Shown piece after piece: positions 1 to 6,576 of a DNA stretch of 6,992 nt. The stretch lies in the NCBI GenBank assembly GCA_018609965.1, contig JAHENP010000237.1, positions 1 through 6,992 of the forward strand, written 5' to 3'. Position numbers and translations under genes: made by a program. The first letter of the stretch is position 1. Every line of letters starts with the position of its first letter. Origin of the DNA: Haloferacaceae archaeon. Lineage in GTDB: Archaea > Halobacteriota > Halobacteria > Halobacteriales > Haloferacaceae. The notes below the pieces were generated by a model. The model made no database searches and was not told the origin of the DNA. It was given only the letters and a program-made list of their open reading frames with translations.

Positions 1-1605
1 GAGGCGGCCGCGCGGCTGGCGGCCGCCAACGTCGGCTACGAGGTGTCGGCGTTCGCGGACACGACGGAGGTGAAGGTCGCTCGCGGGCGGTCGACCGGCT
101 CCGGCGGCTGGAGTCAGGACCGGTTCACCCGCCGCATCCACGGCAACGTAAAGAAACGCACCCGGGAGGTGGCGTCGATGTTGGACGACGCCGGGTTGGC
201 CTACGAACGGGACGTGACCGAGAAGTACGGCGGGTTCCAGAACGCCGTCTTCACCGTCGAGGCGCCACCCCACGAACTCCCGGTCTCGCAGGAACGGGCG
301 GGCGACACCCGGATCGAGATCGACCGGGAACGGACGGACGGGATCGAGTTCGAACCGCTCGTCAAACGCCGGGATCACGTGATCGTCGGGATCGACCCCG
401 GGACGACCACCGCCGTCGCCGTCTTGGGACTCGACGGTGACGTGTTGGACATCCACTCAACCCGGACGGCCGACACCGCAGAGGTGATCGAGTGGCTGGT
501 CGAACGTGGTCGCCCCATCGTCGTCGCCGCCGACGTGACACCGATCCCGGAGACGGTCGAGCAGTTCCGGCGGTCGTTCGACGCCGCCGGCTGGACACCC
601 GACTCGGATCTGCCAGTCGACGAGAAGCTCCACCGCACCCGAGAGTACAGCTACGACAACGACCACGAACGGGACGCGCTCGCGGCCGCGTTGTCGGCAC
701 TCGACGACCACGAGGACCAGTTCAGCCGGATCACCCGGAAGGTGCCCGCGGGGATGGACCGCGAGGCGGTGATCGCGCGTGTCGTCTCCGGCGAGGAGTC
801 TGTCGAGGCCGTGTTGCGGGATCTGGGTGACGATCCCGAGCCCGAAGACGACGACGACGGCCACGAGGAGCCGGAACTCTCGGAGGAAGAACGCCGCATC
901 AGGGAGTTGGAGACACAGGTCGACCGGCTGCAGGAACACACGGACGATCTCAAAGAACAGTTAGAACAGAAGGACAACCGAGTCGTCGAACTCGAACGGG
1001 AGCTGTCGGAGTCCCGGCGAGAGGAACGCCGCGAGGCGCGCCAGAGCCGGGAGGTGACCCGGCTCACCCGCGAGAAGGACCGACTCGAACGACAACGCGA
1101 CGAGGCGCGTGAACGGGTCGAGGAGATGGAAGAGAAGCTCGCCCGGCTGAAGACGCTGTGGAAGCTGGACCACGACGACTTCACCGACGTGGCTGAGGGG
1201 CGGGATCTGGTGCCGGTGAAGACCGTCGAACAGTTCACAAAAGACGCGATCCGGGAGGCCGACGAGCAGTACGGGCTCGCCTCCGGCGACGTGATCTACC
1301 TGCGTGACGCCTCCGGCGCCGGGCGGGCGACCGCCGAGCGGCTCGTCGCGGCGGACCCGCGTGTCGTTCTCCGGACTGGCGGGCTGTCGGACGCCGCAGA
1401 CCAGGTGTTGTTCGACAACGACGTGCCGGTCGGCCCCGCCGACGAGGTGGCGATGCAGGAGGTCGACGAGCTGGCCGTCGCCCGCGAGAGTGACGTGGTA
1501 AGCGTGATCGACGACTGGGAGGACCGCGCCCGCGAACGCGAACGCCAACAGACCGCGGAGATGGTCGACGAGATCATCTCGGAACACCGCGCCGGCTCCA
1601 GCTGA
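1..1605 (+). CDS. DUF460 (COG2433) RuvC/YqgF-like predicted nuclease, 5' end truncated by window
   Basis: The frame is open from base 1, so the GTG at 43 is probably internal and the true start lies upstream; from memory of haloarchaeal relatives roughly 130 residues are missing. The family is archaeal, predicted to have an RNase H (RuvC/YqgF) fold, and has no settled function. Visible parts: a basic region with GRSTGSGGW (85-111); an RNase H-like core with VGIDPGTT (385-408), AADVTP (its Asp at 532-534) and DHERDA (661-678), which match the places where RuvC-like enzymes carry acidic catalytic residues; an acidic linker (about 835-890); a long charged coiled coil rich in Glu, Arg and Leu (about 890-1155); and a C-terminal domain of about 150 residues ending at the TGA at 1603-1605. 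GC and third-position bias are typical of resident haloarchaeal genes. The 3' end converges on the next gene with a 15-base gap. Family assignment is confident; nuclease activity is predicted, not shown. Confidence 0.93.
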   Translation, partial: EAAARLAAANVGYEVSAFADTTEVKVARGRSTGSGGWSQDRFTRRIHGNVKKRTREVASMLDDAGLAYERDVTEKYGGFQNAVFTVEAPPHELPVSQERAGDTRIEIDRERTDGIEFEPLVKRRDHVIVGIDPGTTTAVAVLGLDGDVLDIHSTRTADTAEVIEWLVERGRPIVVAADVTPIPETVEQFRRSFDAAGWTPDSDLPVDEKLHRTREYSYDNDHERDALAAALSALDDHEDQFSRITRKVPAGMDREAVIARVVSGEESVEAVLRDLGDDPEPEDDDDGHEEPELSEEERRIRELETQVDRLQEHTDDLKEQLEQKDNRVVELERELSESRREERREARQSREVTRLTREKDRLERQRDEARERVEEMEEKLARLKTLWKLDHDDFTDVAEGRDLVPVKTVEQFTKDAIREADEQYGLASGDVIYLRDASGAGRATAERLVAADPRVVLRTGGLSDAADQVLFDNDVPVGPADEVAMQEVDELAVARESDVVSVIDDWEDRARERERQQTAEMVDEIISEHRAGSS

Positions 1606-1620
1606 ACCCCGACGGCGCGA

Positions 1621-1827
1621 CTACTCCTCTAGCAGCCCCATATCCTCAGCGACGACATCGGCCAGTTGGTCGGCCAGCGCGGGGTCGACCCCCGCCTCCT
1701 CCGCGCCGTCGTGGAGGCGGTCGTTGTGGCTCGTGACCGTCTCGGCCACCTCCGAGAGTGTGACCGCCGTCTCCGTCTCGCAGGCCTCACAGACGACCGG
1801 CACCGTCGGCTCCCCTTCTTCGGACAT
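1621..1827 (-). CDS. 68-residue acidic CxxC microprotein, function unknown
   Basis: I do not recognise a named family. The protein starts MSEEGEPTVPVV, carries one Cys-x-x-Cys (C13, C16) and continues as a Glu/Asp/Ala-rich probably helical tail ending MGLLEE. One CxxC is half of a zinc ribbon, so metal binding would need a dimer or a partner; a redox role is also possible. I chose the ATG at 1825-1827. The frame stays open further upstream to 1911, but those codons overlap the next gene and look non-coding, and a TATA-like element at 1853-1859 lies about 29 bases before this ATG, as expected for a nearly leaderless haloarchaeal mRNA. The gene converges on the DUF460 gene. High GC and an acidic composition place it with the resident genes rather than the lower-GC block beside it. 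Confidence 0.75.
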   Translation of the reverse strand: MSEEGEPTVPVVCEACETETAVTLSEVAETVTSHNDRLHDGAEEAGVDPALADQLADVVAEDMGLLEE

Positions 1828-1852
1828 GTGCTGTCGCTCCGCTCGGGAACGC

Positions 1853-1859
1853 AAAGTAA
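1853..1859 (-). promoter_or_regulatory. TATA-like element of the 68-residue protein gene
   Basis: The minus strand reads TTACTTT here, centred about 29 bases before the ATG at 1827. That places transcription start within a few bases of the ATG. It is the only A/T-rich patch in the short gap between this gene and the 3' end of its upstream neighbour. The match is by eye only. Confidence 0.4.
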
Positions 1860-1879
1860 CGGTCGGTTCCGGTCGGCGC

Positions 1880-2683
1880 TCAGTCGAACTGTCCCAGCCC
1901 AGACTGGTCATCGACGCGAATTCCGTTCCGGGTCATTTCATCTTTCTTGAACCGGAGAACGCTGATGACGACGTACGACGTTCGGTGGTTGTTCAGGTTC
2001 CCGACAAAGAAGTAGTGTTTCCACGAGTCGTCGTTGAGTCTCAGTGCATCAATAACGCCATCGAAATCGTCGTTTTTGTCCCAGTACCTGTACACGCCCC
2101 ACTCGATTGTTGACTGGTCGTGTGGCGTCTTCTGATCGCAGTCGTCACAACGATACTTTAGGTAGAGTTTCTTCTCGTAGTCGTTCTTGCCCTTCACACT
2201 GGCCTTCGGTCCGCCTTGGAGCGTTTGTTGAACAGTGTCGTCCTCACTGTCGTCCTCGTCGTCGAGGTCTCTGAGATAAGCATCAAGCAGTGTTTCGGGT
2301 TCCACGACCCCCAGACTGACCTGGTTCTCGTTGAGTCGCTTCCGACAGTCTCCTGCCAATTCGTGTGTCAGTTCGATCTGTTCCGACTTGTCGAGTTCCC
2401 CGACTTTGTCGACTTTCTCGTGGAGCGAGTCCCACTCTCGCCTCGAACCGGCGATCTTGTAGCTCTCGTCTCTGTTGTCGTGCGACTCGTCCCGCTCGAC
2501 AGGAACCGAGACGACGTTCCACCGGCTCAACTCGTCCATCCACGGTTTTGTGGGGTACAGTCGGACGTACCCCTCGGTCCGGGAGTACCCTCCAACACAG
2601 ACTGTCTCTCGTCCGTCGCTCATCTGTTCTGGTGCCGCTCGTCCGAGAACGATCAGATCGTCTATGAGTTTACTGTCAGACAC
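1880..2683 (-). CDS. 267-residue conserved-type protein with CxxC...H cluster, partner of the ParB-DUF488 gene
   Basis: Function unknown. The N-terminal part (residues 10-80) holds IVLGRAAPE, VCVGGYS, GYVRLYP and RWNVVSVPVER, which looks like a compact beta-rich domain. Next come a helical part with LNENQVSLGVVEPE (117-130) and an acidic, poorly conserved-looking linker (138-155). The C-terminal part has YRCDDC (177-182) with H188, a plausible zinc site, followed by IEWGVYRYW (193-201) and HYFFVGNLNNHRTSYVVISVLRF in two segments (223-234 and 235-245). These phrases resemble an uncharacterised family I have seen in bacteria, but I can give it no function. I chose the GTG at 2681-2683 because the motif IVLGRAAPE follows it closely and a strong TATA-like box lies at 2713-2720. 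It sits 43 bases after the ParB-DUF488 stop, on the same strand, and can be transcribed from that gene or from its own promoter. GC is about 50-55%, well below uvrB. The stop is TGA at 1880-1882. Confidence 0.85.
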   Translation of the reverse strand: MSDSKLIDDLIVLGRAAPEQMSDGRETVCVGGYSRTEGYVRLYPTKPWMDELSRWNVVSVPVERDESHDNRDESYKIAGSRREWDSLHEKVDKVGELDKSEQIELTHELAGDCRKRLNENQVSLGVVEPETLLDAYLRDLDDEDDSEDDTVQQTLQGGPKASVKGKNDYEKKLYLKYRCDDCDQKTPHDQSTIEWGVYRYWDKNDDFDGVIDALRLNDDSWKHYFFVGNLNNHRTSYVVISVLRFKKDEMTRNGIRVDDQSGLGQFD

Positions 2684-2685
2684 GG

Positions 2686-2702
2686 CTCGCTAGACGAGCG
2701 AG
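2686..2702. promoter_or_regulatory. Perfect 6-bp inverted repeat, candidate operator before the 267-residue gene
   Basis: CTCGCT (2686-2691) and AGCGAG (2697-2702) are exact inverted copies separated by 5 bases. The palindrome lies between the TATA-like box (2713-2720) and the start codon (2683), over the predicted transcription start. A repressor bound there would block initiation, and the HTH-bearing ParB-like neighbour is a possible but untested binder. It could also form a small RNA hairpin in transcripts running through from the upstream gene. Confidence 0.4.
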
Positions 2703-2712
2703 TCGAGAACAG

Positions 2713-2720
2713 CAATAAAC
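2713..2720 (-). promoter_or_regulatory. TATA box of the 267-residue protein gene
   Basis: The minus strand reads GTTTATTG, preceded by AGAGAAAC as a purine-rich BRE-like element. The box is centred about 33 bases before the GTG, placing transcription start about 6 bases ahead of it. The BRE-like part runs into the end of the ParB-DUF488 gene. This is one of the best TATA matches in the window and suggests the second gene of the pair can be expressed on its own. Confidence 0.6.
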
Positions 2721-2726
2721 GTTTCT

Positions 2727-3794
2727 CTAGAGGTCAGATCGGTTAGGGAAGACCCGGCGGCCGTCGTCTTCGACCGACCGGAGACGCTCGGCCAGGTGGT
2801 GACGGTGACAGTAGATCTCCTGATCGTCTGTCGGCTCCGGGGAGTGTTCGATACACATCAGCGCGGGCGTCCCGGTTTCGACGAGTTCGTCGGCGAGTTC
2901 CGTCAGGTCGATGTCCGCTTCGGTGTCCAGCCACCAGTCGTACCAGCTCTCGAAACAGTCGTGCCCGACTGCGCCGTCCTTGTACGGGTTTCTGATCATC
3001 CGGTGGACACCCAGTTCCGGTTCGTGTCGGTAGTCGATTCCGTGTTCCGGAAGTCGTTGTGCGAGCATGTCGGCACCGAACGCCGGCTTGTACGTGGAGT
3101 CACCCGACGCTCGAACGTCGACCAGAATCTCGACACCGGCCTCGTCTAATAGTTCGACGAACTCACCGAACTCGCGCCCCTCGTAGCCGACCGTGTGGAT
3201 CGTGTCGTTCTCGAATCGTCGCCGAACCTGCGTCGCCTTCGTCTCGTCGGTGACACCCTGTTCGATCAGTCGCTTCGCGAACTCCAGTTGCCGGTTGTCT
3301 TCGACTTGACGGACGACTCTCGCGAGCGTGTAGCTCAGCTCACCCTCCTCGACGAGCCCCTTCACCTCCGGTTCTAAGTCGAGTGCGACCTTCACACGGT
3401 CACTGACCCACTTTTTCGACTTCCCCAACTGCTCGGCTAGCTCCTGTTGGGTCATGTCGTGTTCGTCGAGGATGTCGTTGATCACTTTCCCCTCCGCGAT
3501 CTTCGACATCGGCTCGCGTTTCAGGTTCGTCTTCAACGCGAGTTCCTCGGCGTCCGTGTCGTCGAGGTCTTTGACCGTGGCTTCGAGTGAGTCCCACCCG
3601 AGTCGTTCGGCCGCCCGATACCGGGTGTGGCCAGCGATCACGTCGTACGACCCGTTCTCGTCCGGACGAACGATGATGGGGTTCCACTGTCCGTCCGCTT
3701 CCAAACTCTCGGCAATCTCTTCGACGTGGTCGTCGTCCACTTCCTCGCGCACGTCGTACGCCGAGTTGTTGAGACTCTCTAGTCGAATCTCCAT
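2727..3794 (-). CDS. ParB/KorB-like N-terminal half fused to a C-terminal DUF488 domain
   Basis: A 355-residue two-part protein. Residues 1-95 form a ParB/sulfiredoxin-type domain: GQWNPIIVRPDENGSYDVIAGHTRYRAAERLGW across 35-67 in substance, with AGHTRYRAA (54-62) at the position of the ParB GERRxRA nucleotide-binding motif and KTNLKRE (88-94) like the following conserved segment. Residues 114-140 form a KorB/ParB-type helix-turn-helix (MTQQELAEQLGKSKKWVSDR). From residue 198 a DUF488 domain begins: HTVGYEGREFGEFVELL, ILVDVRASGDS, IDYRHEPELG, then MCIEHSPE and EIYCHRHHLAERL (313-337), the family's Cys...CHR signature with a slightly long spacer between the two cysteines. DUF488 has no settled activity. 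No parA lies beside it, so plasmid partition is unlikely. A DNA- or nucleotide-dependent role in modification or defence is inference. The start ATG (3792-3794) is supported by a TATA-like box at 3818-3823. GC is lower than in uvrB, as in its downstream partner. Confidence 0.9.
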   Translation of the reverse strand: MEIRLESLNNSAYDVREEVDDDHVEEIAESLEADGQWNPIIVRPDENGSYDVIAGHTRYRAAERLGWDSLEATVKDLDDTDAEELALKTNLKREPMSKIAEGKVINDILDEHDMTQQELAEQLGKSKKWVSDRVKVALDLEPEVKGLVEEGELSYTLARVVRQVEDNRQLEFAKRLIEQGVTDETKATQVRRRFENDTIHTVGYEGREFGEFVELLDEAGVEILVDVRASGDSTYKPAFGADMLAQRLPEHGIDYRHEPELGVHRMIRNPYKDGAVGHDCFESWYDWWLDTEADIDLTELADELVETGTPALMCIEHSPEPTDDQEIYCHRHHLAERLRSVEDDGRRVFPNRSDL

Positions 3795-3817
3795 AGGTGT
3801 CAGAGTCGGCGGCGTGC

Positions 3818-3823
3818 GTAAAC
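3818..3823 (-). promoter_or_regulatory. TATA-like element of the ParB-DUF488 gene
   Basis: The minus strand reads GTTTAC, preceded by CGAAGAGA as a BRE-like purine run. It is centred about 27 bases before the ATG at 3794, the spacing expected for leaderless haloarchaeal transcripts, and no Shine-Dalgarno sequence is visible. It implies that the pair is transcribed independently of uvrB upstream. Confidence 0.55.
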
Positions 3824-3845
3824 TCTCTTCGGAACGATTCTTACT

Positions 3846-3859
3846 GAACGTTCGCTAGC
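3846..3859. promoter_or_regulatory. Adjacent palindromes upstream of the ParB-DUF488 promoter
   Basis: GAACGTTC (3846-3853) is an 8-base perfect palindrome directly followed by GCTAGC (3854-3859), a 6-base palindrome. They lie about 25 bases upstream of the TATA-like box, where an archaeal activator or an autoregulator could bind. An extra GAACG at 3832-3836 repeats one half-site. Short palindromes arise by chance, so this is weak. Confidence 0.25.
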
Positions 3860-3894
3860 TTGTTGTCTTGTGTGGGTAGTCTCTCAAAACGCTC

Positions 3895-3948
3895 AGTTGC
3901 CCACTCCCCGGGTTCGACTCCAGTGGCTCACTCCCCGGGTTCGATCCC
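3895..3948. repeat. 27-bp imperfect tandem duplication across the uvrB stop codon
   Basis: Bases 3895-3921 and 3922-3948 are head-to-tail copies matching at 23 of 27 positions, with an uninterrupted 16-base core CACTCCCCGGGTTCGA at 3902-3917 and 3929-3944. The second copy covers the last six codons and TGA stop of uvrB; the first lies just beyond the stop. The unit is a multiple of three, so the reading phase is kept: uvrB ends GIEPGE-stop, and the same frame past the stop would read ATGVEPGEW, with TGG in place of TGA. Strand slippage would produce this. It also lies at the edge of the lower-GC block. Confidence 0.8.
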
Positions 3949-6018
3949 GAGTTCGTCGTCGACCGGGACGCCGCCGGCCTCCTCCGGCGGCACACCCTCG
4001 TCGTCGACGAGTTCGAACTCCCGGCGGAGATCCTGGATGCGGTCGCGGATGTCCGCGGCGAGTTCGAACTCCAGGTTCGCGGACGCCTCGTCCATCTTCT
4101 CCTCTAACGCCTGGATACGGGCCTGGGCCGCCTCGGGATCGGCAACATCGCCGTCCGTCGCGTCGCTGGTGTCCGTCTCCGCGCCGGGGAGGTTCGTCTC
4201 GCCGATCTCTTTTTGAATCGTCTGTGGCTCGTAGCCGTGTTGCTCGTTGTACCCGCGTTGGATCTCGCGGCGGCGCTTCGTCTCCGCAATCGCCGAGTCG
4301 ATGGCGTCCGTCCGTTCGTCCGCGTAGAGGACGACCTCGCCGGCGACGTTCCGGGCGGCCCGGCCCATCGTCTGGACGAGCGTGGTCTCCGACCGGAGGA
4401 ATCCCTCCTGGTCGGCGTCTAAGATCGCGACCAACGACACCTCCGGGATGTCCAGTCCCTCACGGAGGAGGTTGATCCCGACGAGCACGTCGATCTCGCC
4501 GAGCCGGAGCGACCGGATCAGCTCGTGGCGTTCGAGCGTGTCCGTCTCGTCGTGCATGTACGCCACCTCGTAGCCGGCCTCCTCGATATACTCGGTCAGG
4601 TCTTCGGCCATCCGCTTGGTGAGCGTTGTGACGAGCACGCGCTCGTCGCTCGCGACCCGGTCGTCGATCCGGTTCAGCAGGTCGTCCACCTGCCCGTCTG
4701 CGGGTGTCACCTCGACGGCGGGGTCGACGAGGTGGGTGGGGCGGACGATCTGTTCGACGATCTGGGCGGACTGCTCGCGCTCGTAGTCGCCCGGCGTCGC
4801 GGAGACGTACAGCGTCTGGTCTGTCTTCTCCTCGAACTCCTCAAAGGTGAGCGGACGGTTGTCGTAGGCGGTCGGCAGCCGGAACCCGTTGCCGACCAAT
4901 GAGTCCTTCCGGGACTTGTCACCCTCGAACTGCCCGCGGATCTGCGGGAGCGTCTGGTGTGACTCGTCGACCACGGTGAGAAACTCCTCGGGGAAGTAGT
5001 CGAGCAACGTGTACGGCGCGTCCCCAGACTCGCGGTCCGAGAGGTGGACGGCGTAGTTCTCAATCCCAGAACAGTAGCCCGTCTCTTCCATCATCTCCAG
5101 ATCGAAGGTGGTGCGTTCCTCGATCCGTTGGGCGGCGACCAGATCACCCTGCCGTTCGAAGTGGTTCACCCGTTGGTGCATCAGCTCCTCGATCTCCTCG
5201 GTCGCCGTCTCCATCTTCTCGCCGGGAATCGAGTAGTGCTCTGCGGGGTGGACCATCACCGTCGGCTCCTGACTCACCACCGTCCCGTCGACGGGGTCGA
5301 TCTTCCGCATCCGGTCGATCTCGTCGCCCCAGAACTCGACCCGGACGGGGTAGCGGCCGTACATCGGGAACACCTCGACGGTGTCACCCCGGACCCGGAA
5401 GGTGCCCTGGTGGAAGTCCACGTCGTTGCGCTCGTAGTTCAGATCGACTAGCTGTGAGAGCAGTTCGTCGCGGCCGACCTGTTGGCCTACGTCCAGTTCG
5501 AGCGCCATCTCGCGGTAGTTGCCGGGGTCACCCAGCCCGTAGATAGCCGAGACGCTGGCGACGACGATCACGTCGTCACGCGTCAACAACGACCGGGTCG
5601 CAGAGTGGCGCAGCCGGTCGATCTCGTCGTTGATCGACAGCTCCTTGTCGATGTACGTGTCCGTCTGTTCGACGTACGCCTCCGGCTGGTAGTAGTTGTA
5701 GTAGGAGACGAAATACTCGACGGCGTTGTCCGGGAACAGTTCGCGAAACTCTTCGTACAGCTGGGCGGCGAGCGTCTTGTTGTGGGCGATCACCAGCGTC
5801 GGCTGTTGGATCTCCTCGACCACCCAGGAGACGGTGTTCGTCTTCCCCGAGCCGGTGACACCCAGGAGGGTCTGCTCGTCCATCCCCTCGCGGAACCCCG
5901 CAGCGAGCTGTTCGATCGCGTCGGGCTGGTCGCCCGCCGGATCGAACGGCGCGTCTCCCTCGAAGTCGCGGTCCACCGACGGCCTGTCGGGCGCGAGTGG
6001 CGCCTCGGCGTCGCTCAT
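3928..6018 (-). CDS. uvrB: UvrB, excinuclease ABC subunit B
   Basis: A complete 696-residue UvrB. In UvrABC nucleotide excision repair, UvrB takes over damaged DNA from UvrA, checks the lesion with its beta-hairpin using ATP, and recruits UvrC for incision. All hallmarks are present: Walker A GVTGSGKT (53-60); the damage-verifying beta-hairpin region [19 protein letters not shown] (102-120) with its tyrosines; Walker B-like VVDESH (349-354); SATPG (406-410); the helicase motifs [16 protein letters not shown] (514-529) and QTMGRAARN (549-557); and a C-terminal UVR motif (about 635-664), the UvrC/UvrA contact region. The protein is slightly longer than bacterial UvrB because of an acidic tail rich in Asp, Glu, Gly and Pro after residue 665 and an Asp/Thr-rich spacer (614-628). 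The ATG at 6016-6018 gives the natural N-terminus. No clear TATA box lies in the 49-base gap behind the upstream same-strand gene, so co-transcription is possible. The stop codon sits in a tandem duplication. Confidence 0.98.
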   Translation of the reverse strand: MSDAEAPLAPDRPSVDRDFEGDAPFDPAGDQPDAIEQLAAGFREGMDEQTLLGVTGSGKTNTVSWVVEEIQQPTLVIAHNKTLAAQLYEEFRELFPDNAVEYFVSYYNYYQPEAYVEQTDTYIDKELSINDEIDRLRHSATRSLLTRDDVIVVASVSAIYGLGDPGNYREMALELDVGQQVGRDELLSQLVDLNYERNDVDFHQGTFRVRGDTVEVFPMYGRYPVRVEFWGDEIDRMRKIDPVDGTVVSQEPTVMVHPAEHYSIPGEKMETATEEIEELMHQRVNHFERQGDLVAAQRIEERTTFDLEMMEETGYCSGIENYAVHLSDRESGDAPYTLLDYFPEEFLTVVDESHQTLPQIRGQFEGDKSRKDSLVGNGFRLPTAYDNRPLTFEEFEEKTDQTLYVSATPGDYEREQSAQIVEQIVRPTHLVDPAVEVTPADGQVDDLLNRIDDRVASDERVLVTTLTKRMAEDLTEYIEEAGYEVAYMHDETDTLERHELIRSLRLGEIDVLVGINLLREGLDIPEVSLVAILDADQEGFLRSETTLVQTMGRAARNVAGEVVLYADERTDAIDSAIAETKRRREIQRGYNEQHGYEPQTIQKEIGETNLPGAETDTSDATDGDVADPEAAQARIQALEEKMDEASANLEFELAADIRDRIQDLRREFELVDDEGVPPEEAGGVPVDDELGIEPGE

Positions 6019-6067
6019 TGAACCCGGCTACGGGCGCGAACGGCTTCAGGGGTTCGGCGGCCGACGG

Positions 6068-6520
6068 TCAGTCCTGTCGCCGGTCGGGCCAGGTTGTGAG
6101 CCGATTCTCGACGAGGGAGACCACGACCCAGCCGACGCGGGTGGGCTGTGTCGAGTCGAACTCGTGTGGCGTGTACGTGTACACCCCCTCGTCGAGCCGT
6201 TCCTGGTAGTGGCCGCGACCGTCGACGTGCGGGTTCGGGGCGTGGTGCCAGCCGAAGTCGCCGTGACGATCGCTGTAGTGGAAGGAGAACCCTGGTGGTG
6301 CGGCCGGACGCTCGCCGGCGAACCACCGGACCGTCAGCGTCGGCTCTGTCGCCGTCACGGCCGCATCGAGCCGCGACGGCGACAGTTCGGCGACGATTTC
6401 GCTGTGGAGCGTCGCCGGGAACCCCTCCGTGGTGACGACCGCCGGGTGTCGGTCGAGTTCCCGCCGAACCCCTCGAAGTGCGCGGTGTGAAGCCGCGCCG
6501 GCGTCCCAGTCGTCCGTCAT
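6068..6520 (-). CDS. 150-residue histidine-rich haloarchaeal protein of unknown function
   Basis: I know no function for it. The N-terminal 60 residues look helical (RALRGVRRELDRHP). The following beta-type segment TLTVRWFAGE (61-70) leads into a His/aromatic stretch, FSFHYSDRHGDFGWHHAPNP then HVDGRGHYQE (79-107), and GVYTYTPHEF (112-121), ending in a short helical tail. Five or more histidines close together could bind metal or nucleic acid. The layout loosely recalls TumE-like (DUF6516) toxin proteins, but I would not assign that. The start is uncertain: ATG at 6518-6520 begins the part with clear haloarchaeal third-position bias, while the in-frame GTG at 6551-6553 adds 11 residues and lies about 26 bases after the TATA-like box at 6577-6582, ideal for a leaderless start. 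The gene is upstream of uvrB on the same strand, 49 bases apart, and may share its transcript. Confidence 0.8.
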   Translation of the reverse strand: MTDDWDAGAASHRALRGVRRELDRHPAVVTTEGFPATLHSEIVAELSPSRLDAAVTATEPTLTVRWFAGERPAAPPGFSFHYSDRHGDFGWHHAPNPHVDGRGHYQERLDEGVYTYTPHEFDSTQPTRVGWVVVSLVENRLTTWPDRRQD

Positions 6521-6576
6521 CGGCGGGGAGTCGACTCGGCTGTCACGACTCACCGCCGCGTCTTCGAGGGAGTGGA

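Noticed and set aside
1606..1620. Bidirectional terminator between the convergent DUF460 and 68-residue genes
   Set aside because: The 15-base gap contains neither a hairpin nor a T-run on either strand.
1828..1911. Upstream extension of the 68-residue gene to a start at 1911 (96 residues)
   Set aside because: It overlaps the end of the 267-residue gene, runs through the likely TATA element and lacks the acidic, G/C-third-position character of the rest.
2216..2746. Plus-strand open frame of 176 codons opposite the 267-residue gene
   Set aside because: It is antisense to a protein with clear domain-like motifs and its own promoter; the product has no recognisable features.
2727..3794. Plasmid or chromosome partition protein ParB
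   Set aside because: Only the N-terminal half is ParB-like, no parA or centromere-like repeats are nearby, and the C-terminal half is DUF488.
3841..3927. In-frame continuation of UvrB past its stop to TAA at 3841
   Set aside because: It needs stop read-through, and apart from the duplicated GVEPGEW stretch the 28 codons show no haloarchaeal coding bias.
3902..3950. GGTTCGAYYCC-like strings resembling tRNA T-loops, possibly a tRNA 3' end or att site
   Set aside because: The flanking bases do not form a 5-bp T stem or an acceptor stem, and one copy is the coding end of uvrB. The similarity is explained by the tandem duplication.
5726..6490. Plus-strand open frame of 254 codons over the uvrB 5' end and the next gene
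   Set aside because: It spans two genes and their spacer on the other strand, one of them certain. Long shadow frames are common in high-GC DNA.
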